A stretch of DNA of 64,000 bases, taken from NCBI RefSeq assembly GCF_964204645.1, contig NC_134026.1, positions 31,124,650-31,188,649 on the forward strand. The letters run 5' to 3'. Shown piece after piece: positions 11,582-22,300 of this stretch. Source of the stretch: Tubulanus polymorphus (Eukaryota > Nemertea > Palaeonemertea > Tubulaniformes > Tubulanidae). Made by a program: the position numbers and the translations under genes. The notes under the pieces were generated by a model, which saw only the letters and a list, made by a program, of their open reading frames with translations, was not told the DNA's origin and searched no databases. Positions within the stretch are counted from its first letter, which is position 1, and every line of letters starts with the position of its first letter.

Positions 11582-13347
11582 TTATGCTAATATTTCAACC
11601 ATTTGGTTAATGATACTGTCTAATCTATCGGCAGGAATAATCATAACGGTTCTGTACGAGTCGAATTCCTCGTCCTCATCGTCCCAGTCTCCTCCGACAG
11701 CGGTATCCTTCTCACTGTTCACGCAATACGAGAAATTAAATATCGCCTCCTGAAATAACAATGATGAACAAATTAAACTGAATCTGAAGACTCTGGAAAA
11801 ACCTCTCAAAAACATAAACAGGGAAGAGTGGAGATCTAGGAAGCTAAGAGTCTAAAGGAACAGTCGGGTTATTTTCCAGGTCACATTCCTGTTCAGCGAA
11901 AGAAACATTTTGCATTTGGAATACAATAGATTCAATTTCAACGTGAATGAGTTTAGTCAAATTTGCAGGTTTCAACGACATTTATCTTGACAAAAAGGCA
12001 GGAAAGGTAAGGGGCTGGACCGCCTGACATTACCACCTAAATTTCGTCCTTGATTAAAGTAAAACCTGAATCTACCTGGAAAAAGAGTTCCTCCTCCGCG
12101 TTTTGGAAGATCAGTTCCAACGATTCATCTTTCTTTTTCATCTTCGATTTTGTGTCCTTTAAAACGTTCGTTTTACTGATCATTAAAAAGTTCTTGAATT
12201 CGAATTTCATTTTCTTCTGATTCGCTTTCTCAATTTCCTTTCTACAAAATTAAGCGATCATTTTAACGATGACGATAAGACGTATTGAGGATATTTTCAG
12301 AAACTGAACGAAGATTTTCTACTAACTTTAACGCTTGAAACGAAGGTAAAGCTATTTGTGGCGGGATATTGATGAATCTTTCGTTGATTAAAAATCCTAA
12401 ACATTGTCGCGAATCGCTGAAATAATTCTTAAACTGATCTCTTTTATTACAATCATTGCACCTTTCTGTTAACGTCGAGACCATTTGTTTTACGAAATCA
12501 GCGTCCTGTAATGGAATAAATGAATTTGATAATTTACAATCAAAGAGCATCCGATTTACTTGGTTTCCGATTAGCAAATAATCTCTACCTTTTTGACGGT
12601 AACATTGATTACAGAAATGACACCGAAAACTTCATTAGAATCGCTGATATCTTCATCATCTTCTTCTTCTGATAATTCACATTGCTATAGAATATAAGTT
12701 CAGGTTTATTAAGCGTCTGCTCAAATCTCGTTTTAATGTTCACTTTACAATGATGATACAGACTTACTTTTATGATACTTCCGACATAATTTTGGGCGAT
12801 TATCATATCTGACATTTCTGTCAGGTCAATATTGGCTTTGATAAACAGCTGAAAATAAAACAAAAAAGTTCAAATATAAATCATTTATAAGCTTTTTAAA
12901 TCTTTTAAGCCGTAAGGAATGTAAATAATTTAAGCCTTCAATAATTTTGATGGGAATTTTTAAAATGGTTTTCATTCAAAGACTTTAATTTACCTGTTGT
13001 AATAGTCTACGGATGCCATGGAAATCACTGTCATCTGCTGTTCTCGCTTCAAAATCAATTTGAATCTCCTGCAAAAAAGTAGCACACGATGGATTCGAAC
13101 CCAGTTGATAAAACGCCACTAGTTAACATATGAGACTAGGGTCGAATCCCATAAATATTCCATAACAACATGATTTAATATGGAATTTGGATCGATGGAT
13201 TACCTTTTCCAACATTTCGTCATCACTGTTTTCACTTTCATCGTCATCCTCACTGTCATTTTCCTCCACATCTGGGTCGTTAGTCTCTTCATTTTCCAAT
13301 TTTTTCATTTCATCCTCGACCGCTCGCTTTTTCCTGGGCGCAGCCAT
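11582..13347 (-). CDS. BCCIP: BRCA2 and CDKN1A-interacting protein homologue
   Basis: BCCIP (Bcp1 in yeast) is a nuclear protein linked to BRCA2/p21 function in vertebrates and to ribosomal protein/60S biogenesis in eukaryotes generally. Exons on the minus strand: 13204-13347, 12994-13068, 12768-12848, 12589-12684, 12327-12505, 12076-12241, 11582-11749; phases join and give 302 residues (human about 314). The N-terminus is lysine/arginine-rich then strongly acidic (EENDSEDDDESENSDDE). The conserved core includes IQIDFEARTADDSDFHGIRR, LTEMSDMIIAQNYVGSIIK, SNEVFGVISVINVT and INERFINIPPQIALPSFQ. The C-terminus has AEEELFFQEAIFNFSYCV and YRTVMIIPADRLDSI. Start is MAAPRKKR, with the PNK-like gene diverging 257 bp away. 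Identification is firm from many family blocks. Confidence 0.95.
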
Positions 13348-13604
13348 CTTGTTTTTATAAATGTGGAATCTATTTCTGAAACAATGGTTCCAAAGTTATC
13401 CGATATTTGTTATATTTTTCAATCAAATTTTACTAGAATTGTCGGTAATTAGTTTTTTTTAATTTTACTGTTCAATTTGATAAAAGACTTTCTCAAATCC
13501 TAACTGTGCACAGAAACGCGTGCTTCCTAGCACATCATCGTGCCAGCGTTATAGTTTTAGTTTTAATAGTAGAAAGGTCCCGAAATAGGTTATTTCTATT
13601 TTAA
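13348..13604. promoter_or_regulatory. Bidirectional promoter region BCCIP/PNK-like gene
   Basis: Only 257 bp separate the two divergent start codons, so both transcripts must start within it. No TATA element at a convincing distance is visible; a pyrimidine-rich TTAGTTTTTTTTAATTTTAC tract lies near 13450. The shared promoter is inferred from spacing. Confidence 0.55.
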
Positions 13605-16600
13605 ATGAATGAATTAGTTTTCCTATGGGGCCCATCAAATGTGGTAAGAAATATAAGATGGAAGAAATATTCTATACGCTATCATGCCATGGCTTATGAG
13701 AGTGTCCGTAGTTTATTCTGGATTTATGTGTGGCCAAAACGAATGCACCCAGTAGTTTTTCAAATGCCACCTAGATGGCGGCAAAGTCTGGTCGAATATT
13801 TTTTCGGAATCGCTTGCGGTCAAACGCCGGGACGATTAGAAAATAATTGATAATTCACGAATTTCGTTCTCATTTTCAGGGGAAATCGATTCACTGTCAT
13901 TCTTTATCGGGTTTGAGTTTATCATCGACGAAATGGTTCGCAGAAAATCCCGAATCAGGATTGCGTTCATTTATTATGCACGCAACATCACTAATCAAAG
14001 AGGTAAAAATGCATTTTTGTTGCCTTTTTAATGTTTTTCACTTTGTTTTGTTGAAACTTTAGAACTCTTTGATTTTAGAGTAAGAAAGTCATTATAGATG
14101 ATGACACCACATTGAAAGTTCGTAAAGCATTTATTGACTTCATAAAGAAGAAGGTATTTAAGAGATTTTATGCCAATGATGATAGTGAAAATTATGAAAT
14201 CTGAAGTATATGTTGTCCATGATTTCAGTTGGATATAAGATGCAAGTTTTCGTGCATCAAATGCTTCCCAAAGTTCGGTACAGATCAACTATTATGGGCT
14301 AGAGAATTCAGGAGAGCCGAGATAGCAAACGAAAGCATTGAAAGAGTCCATATTACTATTGACGATGGCGTCTTAGACTCGTGGAAATATAACGATAGTC
14401 AATTACATTGTTTACCAGGTTAAACATACACATGATATTCAGAATCGTTTTGTAAAAAAAAATATTTCAATCCTTTTCAAAATTCATCTGTTTGATATTT
14501 GTAGACTGTCCATCGAAAACCGAGGAAAACTTAGAGATTACAGAAATAAAGTTGCCTTTGATCTTTCATTCGTTTTATAAGGTCATCCATTCTCCTATTT
14601 GAATAACGAACTCATAGATCGTCATATGTCACGTACTAAGTATGTTTTGTTGTATGTTTACAGGCAGATAAACCATGTTTATTAATTGAACGCGAATGTT
14701 TTATAAATACTGATGCTTCAAAACTTAAAAACATCATTTCTCATTGGTTGAATTTAAACCCTATAGGATGGATAGTAGTAATTACTCCTTATTCACCAGG
14801 TATAGTATATATCTTGCACATTTTGAGATGAAATATAGTGGAAAATGTTATGCAGAATGAGTTTGTTTACGGTGCTATTTCAGGATCAAGTTTTCAATCA
14901 CGTTTATCAAAACAGAATGAAGTTCTTAGACATTTTATCACGCAGGTAAATGAGGAAAGTGTTTGTCGATTCTTTCGATATTATGAATTTTCAAATTGAA
15001 TGAACGGTTGTTTTTTAAATACAGTTAGAAGTTCCGATTTATGAAGTGAGTTTAGATGAAGCAATCGGAAAGAGCTCATTTTTACAGCCTCCACAAAGTG
15101 GATTATTAGCATTCATTCATAGATTGTTCCTCATCAATTTACATCATAAGGTAATTAATAATTATCACACTATAGACTCCTTACTAAATTCGGTGCATTT
15201 ACTGAAAAGGTTCGCTTGTTAATTCACTACTGAACAAGGCAGGACCAATTGTATTTACAGTAGATATGTCCAGTAATTGTCAGTAATCATGATTTTCCTC
15301 TAATAGAGAATTGTTTATACTTCAGTACACGTTGCTTCTGTGTCAGTCTCCAAATCTCATCAAATGTGCAATAAATATTGGAATGAAATACATGAAGGTA
15401 AAATAACGAAATGAAAATATTCCTGAACGTTCGAGAAAATTGCATTCACTCGATATTTTACCTGTTTCAGAATGAAAAAGTGTTAAAAGACCCTAAACTG
15501 GTATGTCTTGAAATAGAAAGCTCAATTTCAGTCACTGGATTCGAGAAATGGGTCATAGTTTTCACAATTAATGTTACAGATAGTGTGCAATCAGGCATTT
15601 AATAAACCTGCAATACCCGAGATGTTGTCAAGCATAGAAACTAAATGGATGTTGGATACAGAGCCAGATTTAACTATACCTCTACAACATCTAAACAGAC
15701 GGCAAACTGAAAACAACTGGCTTCATATCCACCACGATGTTGGACACGGGATTTCTGTGCATCTATTCTGCAAAGATGAAATGACGTTAGGAAGGTATGA
15801 TGAAATTTCTCGTCAAGTTCAGATCACCAGCATTGAACACGAAATAAGATTTAGATTGAATATTTTTTCTGATCTGATGCAGATTCACTGAGAAGCACAT
15901 CGAAACGAGTACTCCAATACATGAATCAGGAAGTAGACTAGTACCAGACACAGCCGACCGAGTGGAGTTTCTCAACCCGACTTTTGATCAAGATGAAAGT
16001 ATTCTAGAAACGACGACATCTGAACAACGTCCCCGTGAAAACAGATCAATAGAATCATCGAAACCTAAGACAGTTGTTTTATCATCACCTAATAAACGTC
16101 AATTACCGGCTTGGATGAATACATCGCCTAAAAAACATAAATATGTCAAACGGTAAATATAGGTCCCACACCTGAAGAGTAAAACTTCAAGGTCTCTTTT
16201 TTCTTGCTGGTGACAAATGGCACGAGAAACTCCTTCAGAAGAAACAGAGGGAATTGTGGTTCCCTGATTTTTATGAATCCAGCACAGTCATGATTAGGTG
16301 CAATGAGGGTGGATTCTAAAATGCATGAATGTTACACAAGGTTTTGATGAATCTTTGATTCAATTGTTTTCATATGGATTTATTTTTTTAGAGGAGTTAT
16401 AACAACTAAATATATCCTGACTCCTGATGAACTTGTACAAGTTGCTAAACAAGTATTGGACCAGGTAAACACTGAATTAATGTTCAAATAATCAATGAAT
16501 GTTTTTATTTTGATTTGTTGTTGATATTTGTTTTAGGAAAATAGTGATGAGGAAATGACGGAAATGCAGCAGCCTGTTACAGATGCACCAGATCAGCAGC

Positions 16601-17136
16601 AGCCTGTTAAAGATGCAATGGATCAGCAGCTCCCTGTTACAGGTGCAATGGATCAACAGCTACCTGTTACAGGTGCAATGGATCAGCAGCAGCCTGTTAA
16701 AGATGCAATGGATCAGCAGCTCCCTGTTACAGGTGCAATGGATCAGCAGCTACCTGTTACAGGTGCAATGGATCAGCAGCTACCTGTTACAGGTGCAATG
16801 GATCAGCAGCTCCCTGTTACAGGTGCAATGGATCAGCAGCTACCTGTTACAGGTGCAATGGATCAGCAGCTACCTGTTACAGGTGCAATGGATCAGCAGC
16901 TACCTGTTAGAGGTGCAATGGATCAGCAGCTACCTGTTACAGGTGCAATGGATCAGCAGCTACATGTTACAGGTGCAATGGATCAGCAGCTACCTGTTAC
17001 AGATGCACCAGATCTAGCAAACAGCAGTAAACATAGACTTGAAGAAGATAAGACGGATCAAAACCAGAAACTGAATCCAATCTCGAATAATGTAAAGAAA
17101 CAAACTGAAATCGATTTGTCATTTTTAGATTTTTGA
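13605..17136 (+). CDS. Polynucleotide-kinase-like protein with candidate Ku-binding motif (unnamed)
   Basis: Exons: 13605-13643, 13880-14002, 14079-14153, 14229-14418, 14505-14581, 14664-14799, 14884-14945, 15025-15150, 15326-15397, 15471-15500, 15580-15794, 15883-16152, 16392-16464, 16537-17136; phases join to 695 residues. Seen: Walker A GPSNVGKS at residues 9-16, created only when intron 1 is removed; VIIDDDTTLKVRKAFIDFI (58-76), matching the second-motif region of PNKP-type kinases; lid-like LLWAREFRRAEIANE (100-114); and EITEIKLPLIF. Next is a Rossmann-like segment (LLIERECFI, GWIVVITP) resembling the PNKP phosphatase but lacking the DxD nucleophile. Near 452-472, NKRQLPAWM followed by KKHKYVKR resembles the APLF/CYREN Ku-binding motif plus a nuclear signal. 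The C-terminus is DQQLPVTGAM repeats and ends IDLSFLDF. The family is unrecognised; a DNA end-repair role is inference. Confidence 0.85.
16588..17013 (+). repeat. 30-bp coding minisatellite, about 14 copies
   Basis: A 30-bp unit (core GATCAGCAGCTACCTGTTAC) is repeated about 14 times inside the last exon of the PNK-like gene, giving a tandem decapeptide DQQLPVTGAM with variants DQQQPVKDAM and DQQLHVTGAM. All copies are in frame. Near-identity at the DNA level suggests recent expansion and a probable length polymorphism. Confidence 0.95.
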
Positions 17137-17162
17137 TCTTTTTATTGCGATTTTTATATTTT

Positions 17163-17168
17163 AATAAA
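17163..17168 (+). terminator. Poly(A) signal of the PNK-like gene
   Basis: AATAAA lies 26 bp after the TGA stop. The RNASEH2A stop on the opposite strand is only 60 bp further on, so the two 3' ends probably overlap or nearly touch. Confidence 0.7.
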
Positions 17169-17228
17169 ATATACACAGGAAAGTTTTAAATGCAAGTTTT
17201 GGTAAATTGAATGAGGGTTGAATCGAGG

Positions 17229-19224
17229 TTAGAATGATTGAACAGATTTTAAACAGCGATCTTTGAAAAACACATGATTCTTAGCTTTGATTTGTTTGGC
17301 GACTGATTTGAAGAAAGACGTCAGGGCTGGAGTGTTTTTCGGTCTTTTTTTCATTGGTTCATCATCATCTTCATCATCCCTGAAACATTAGAGACATCAT
17401 CACTATAATCATCTATACTGGAATTGATGTTTTGACAAATATTGAATTAGTCCAATTTGCTGAGACGAGCATCATGTTGATAACAAATCAAAATGATCTA
17501 CATCGATGGTAAAATAAATTAGAAATTGGGACTTCAAAAAGAGATGACTTCAGAAATTTGACTGAGTTTGACTCGTGAACATACCAATGAACAGGAACAC
17601 ATTTCTTCTCTATTGCGGAGTATGCTGTAGACCAACTTATACGCACAAAATGTGGAAAACCAAATACTGGATCAATACTGTCGACCATGAACTTCTTAGT
17701 TTGTGGATCTGGAAGGAGAAAAATTTATACTGACGAAATATCAACTTAAAATCAGCATCAAATTAATAGATTTTGAAGAAGGGGACATTCATTCCTAAAG
17801 ATGGATGTATTTTAGGCATTATTTACAAAGAAAAGATGGTCAAATTTCGTCCCCTCTTCTTTAAACACGTATATGTACTTTATAAATGGGAATTTAAACA
17901 GTACCTGCAGGATAACCCGAACCAAAACCACCTTCTGGAACTTTGATCTTTTCACCCTCAGTAAATTCCCATGATTTGGTGGCCCTATCTCTCGCTACCT
18001 AGAAATAAATGTTTGTAATAATCAAAAATACGATCGTCATAAACTATAGGAAATAATATCGAAATATAACTTACTTTAGCACAAATACTGGCAGCACTGA
18101 CTATAGGGTAGATACTATCAGCCTTTTTAGCTACTGTGATATTCAAATTTGGGAATATTTTCGATAGTTTCTCCTGATATTTCTCGGGAGGTCCAACTGT
18201 ATCTACATAAACCTATAACGTAACAGATAATCTATCACTGAGTTCTCAGTGTAACATCTAATGTAATATCTAATGTAATACCTAGTTAAATATCTAGTGT
18301 AAAATATCTAGTGTAAAATATCTAATGTAACATCTTGTGTAATATCTAATGTAATACCTAGTTAAATATCTAGTATAATATCTAATGTAAAATACCTAGT
18401 GTAATATCTAATGTAATATCTAATATAATGACTGGTGTAATGTCTAGTGTAATACCTAGTGTAATATCTAATGTAATGGCTGGTGTAATATCTAGTGTAA
18501 TACCTCAGTTAGATTGACACCTCTTTCAATGGACCTCTGTATGAGACCAATAGCTGTATCATGAGATATCGCATTCAGATTATATTTCGCTCTGGAAAAT
18601 AAATAAGAAATAGAGAAAATAGAGACGACTTCTTGAGTTTGAATGTGGAAACTTTGTAAATCTGACAACCTTTTCAGCATACTAGTTGATATATAGTGAG
18701 GTGAGAGTATATCAACTGTCCAACCAATCATTTCTTCTGCTTCTTCTAATTTTGTAAATAATTCTTCGCGTTGTTCTTCAGTCAAAGTCTTTGAATCTGT
18801 TATAATGAAAATATATCGAATATTGCTATTTCAATTCGAATTCGGTCAAACTTGTGACACCTATCAACATCATATATTCTACTCACCCGCAAAACCAATT
18901 TCTTTTAATTTGTCGTTGCTTGCAACTGGGCAATATGATATTCCATACACCATCGGGCCTAAAATCAAAATCATACATCATTAATATAGCGTCCGGCGTT
19001 ATAGGACCCGAACATCGACAAACTTTCCACCAGCTGGTGCTGCCATCGGGCGGTATTAACGAAAATTAAACATATATATTTGCTTATTTACCTAAAACTG
19101 GACCCCTTCCAGCTTCATCAATACCCAGACAACACGGTTCAACCTTACATATCTCCGGAACATCACATTCTAATTTGAGATTTTGAGTATTATTATCCGT
19201 GAAACGTTTTATATCCATCTTCAT
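17229..19224 (-). CDS. RNASEH2A: Ribonuclease H2 subunit A (catalytic)
   Basis: The catalytic subunit of nuclear RNase H2 cuts RNA in RNA/DNA hybrids and removes single ribonucleotides from DNA. Exons on the minus strand: 19092-19224, 18887-18958, 18670-18796, 18504-18591, 18075-18212, 17905-17998, 17585-17708, 17229-17379; phases join to 308 residues (human 299). Active-site blocks are present: [17 protein letters not shown] (Asp36/Glu37), [12 protein letters not shown] and [22 protein letters not shown], with DSKTL and FGSGYP also conserved. [17 protein letters not shown] matches the C-terminal domain. Start MKMDIKRF was chosen as the first ATG; the third codon is an alternative start closer to the human N-terminus. 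The tail TPALTSFFK resembles a PCNA-binding box with Thr in place of Gln. It is head-to-head with VPS51. Confidence 0.97.
18236..18503. repeat. Short degenerate repeat in RNASEH2A intron 4
   Basis: Words such as TAATATCTAATG, TAATACCTAGTG and TAAAATATCTAGTG recur with a period of about 13-14 bp across the whole intron between coding exons 4 and 5, right up to the exon 4 donor. The copies are diverged. Confidence 0.8.
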
Positions 19225-19359
19225 TCGGAGGAAAGTCCAATAAAATTCAATTCAATTCAAACCGGAAGCAGGAAGTGTTCAACTGGTTGAACTAAAAACC
19301 GAAACGAAACTACATTGAATACTATTTTCTGGAAAATTTCTGAAGAAAATAATTTGAAG
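19225..19359. promoter_or_regulatory. Bidirectional promoter region RNASEH2A/VPS51
   Basis: Only 135 bp separate the two start codons, the tightest of the three head-to-head pairs in the window. The interval has no obvious TATA box. Both 5' UTRs must be very short or overlap. Regulation as a pair is inference. Confidence 0.55.
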
Positions 19360-22300
19360 ATGAATCCAGGTAAATCCAGGAGTGTCGGTATATAGTGATC
19401 CCTGCGGGAGGGAGGGGCTGCTGCAGCTGGTGGGGCGAGAAGAGAGAACTCAGTCTCTTATCCATATCTTCCCCTACCCCCTAACTAAATAACTAAAACC
19501 CTTACCTTTATTATTGCCTTGGCTTTTGTGTTTTCTTATTCATTTAGATTCAGGCTAGTTACCCCCTAAATTGCAGTTGAGTTATACACCCGCTAAAAAA
19601 GTGACCCCTTTTTATCTGATCCTTACCCCCTAAACTGCAATTTAACCAACAACCAGTTGAGCAGTTTTCAATATATATACTCGATGTCTAATTTTGCCGC
19701 AGGTGAAGATGAAGACAGTCAGAGTAAACGACGTAAACATGGAATGCTTAAGATGTATTACGGAATAGCAGACGATCAGAGCGGAGCGTCTGCTTCTATT
19801 GATCCGTGCGATATTAACGGAGCTCATTTCAAAGCTGATATATTCTTGAATAAACTCCTCCGCGAGAAGAGTCTCGCTGAGTTAATGGATAAAGAGTCTG
19901 AGATGGTTAAGAATATTAAATCCCTAGACAGTGATATGCAGACATTGGTTTATGAGAATTACAACAAGTTTATCAGTGCTACTGATACTATTAGAAAGGT
20001 CAGGTTACAGATTATTCACGGGCTTTGACGCAACCTTGTTTATCCCCAGGGACGAGTTCCATAGTCATGACTTAGACTTTAGGTCTAAGACCAGACTAAA
20101 CTCATTTTGTTTCTATAACCAATCTAACAACTAAGACCAGTAGTCAAGATTTGAGATCATTTTTTGGACTTTTTAAGTCTCAACTATGGAACTGTCACCT
20201 GTATCCTAGTAAGACAATTACTTGGATATTTGGGGTAAACAAGTTTGTGTCAGGACCTTTTGCATACTCCAAATGCTTTTTATCCAAATGGCTTTTATTA
20301 AAGTCTTCTTGCCGTTATAGATGAAGAATGATTTTAAGAAGATGGAAGATGAAATGGATCGTTTAGCTACGAATATGGAATCAATAACAGAATTCAGCGG
20401 TCGAATTAGTACAACATTACAGGATCGTAGACAACAGATCACTAAACTAGCCGGAGTTCATATACTACTTAAAAAGGTTCAATTTAACAATCTGAAGCAC
20501 GTCTCTAAATGTTTTTCTTACACGTTTTTGTAAATGTTTCTTTCTCTGATTTCAGCTTCAATTCCTATTTGAATTACCAGCGCGTCTTAAAAAGTGTATT
20601 GAAATGAAAGCTTACAGTCAGGCAGTGCGGTATGATATCTACTTGTATATTACCTACTGCCGTATTACCGGTATTACTGTATTGTATTCTGATTTCTATC
20701 GTATTTTCCAGATATTACACGAAAGCTCAGAAAGTTTTATGTCACTATCAGGACATGCCTTCATTTCACGGTATACAACAAGACTGTAATGAAATTGTCA
20801 AAGAACTGCGATCGAAATTGAAAGAGAAATTCCGCGATAAAGAGGTGGTGTTTTACCCTTGGAAAATTCTAGTATTTCGCTTTCTATCAGTATTGTAAAC
20901 ATGGATATTTTATCTGATCATTTTTCAGTCAACTCCGAAAGAATTAGCTGAATGTGTCGATTTGTTGCTACAATTGAATGAACCAGCTGAAGAACTATGT
21001 GAGGAATTCTTATCTCAGTAAGTGTGTTAGTTAACAGCCAATTAACCAGCCAGCTTACTTCATAAACTATTCAACCAGCCAGCTAACTGCACAAACCAGT
21101 CCGTCAGCCAACCATCTAGCGAGGTGACCACCAAACCAGTTGACCAGCCAGACATCCATCTTTTTATTTTTCAGTGCTCAGCAGAAAATAGATGAAGATC
21201 TTCAGAAGTTGGAGTATCAGTTAAAATTACAATCAGGAGAAATAGAACCAAAAACTACAACTGAAGTTGAACGTCCTTCAGATGTTTATCTAGACGTCAA
21301 TTTACCGGTGGTAAGATCAATATTCATTTCGTTTATGATTAGAATGAAAAATATTCACAAGAATTTTACAAAATCATCGAAGCAACTTTTCTGCCTATTT
21401 CAGAAAGAGCAGCCAGTGGTGTGTTTTATATTGTATTTATTGGGCATGATTCATAGAAAGTAACAAATAACGTCACCCTTTTAGATAAAGAATATTCCTC
21501 GTATTATTTAATAGTGTAAAACTCAGGATTCAGTTCCACAGTTTGCTGGTTAAGATTCAACCTTGAGTTATGATTAGTTCATAACCGATGTTTTAACTCT
21601 ATTGAGTCTAAAATCTAGAACAGGTAAAACTGTAGAACCGAGTCCTGGGTAAAACTAGTTACTAATTGTGTTTGTAGATGTTTAACTTTGTGAGTTAAAG
21701 ATGGTGGAAATTATACTTAATCATTGCACGATTTAGAATTGTTCCAGAAAATGCATGTCACACCTTGTTTTGATCATTTTAAATGTAGTTTAGTTAAAAA
21801 TTTTAGATATGATACATTAATTTTACATAGAAATCCAACAAAAATTAACCATTAACCAATTCATAGTTATATTCATACTTTCACTTATTACTAATACATG
21901 TGTTATTTTTATGTGCACAGCTTTAAAATGTTCACCTTTTTCTGTGTGTGATGATTCATCTTTTGGGCCCATTTGCTGCCAGGACCCAGTTCACAAACTT
22001 GTCCGGTTAAATTTGACTCCAAAATTAGAATTCATTCTCGATGTTTTATCTCTGGAGTCAAATTCTAACCGTGGAACTGCATCCATGTTGATAGATACCA
22101 CAGTAACAGTTTTAATTGTTAAGTCAGTTATCCACTTATTTACTCTAGCCTACTTTTAGGACAACTAAACCTCTGAAGGTTCAATAGAAATTGCTCTAAC
22201 GATTCTATTTTAGAACTGTTTAAAATGTTTTACTTCATTGTAGTTGATTTTAACAAGAATTTTCTTTCTGAAATGCTGTAGGATATTTTGGAGTTTATTG

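Noticed and set aside
13605-13850. 81-codon unspliced frame starting MNELVFLWGPSNV
   Set aside because: Only the first 13 codons are exon 1. A GTAAGA donor follows at 13644, and splicing to 13880 completes the Walker A motif.
16583-17017. Second open frame across the coding minisatellite
   Set aside because: Out-of-frame shadow of the repeat; the other frame joins correctly to exon 13.
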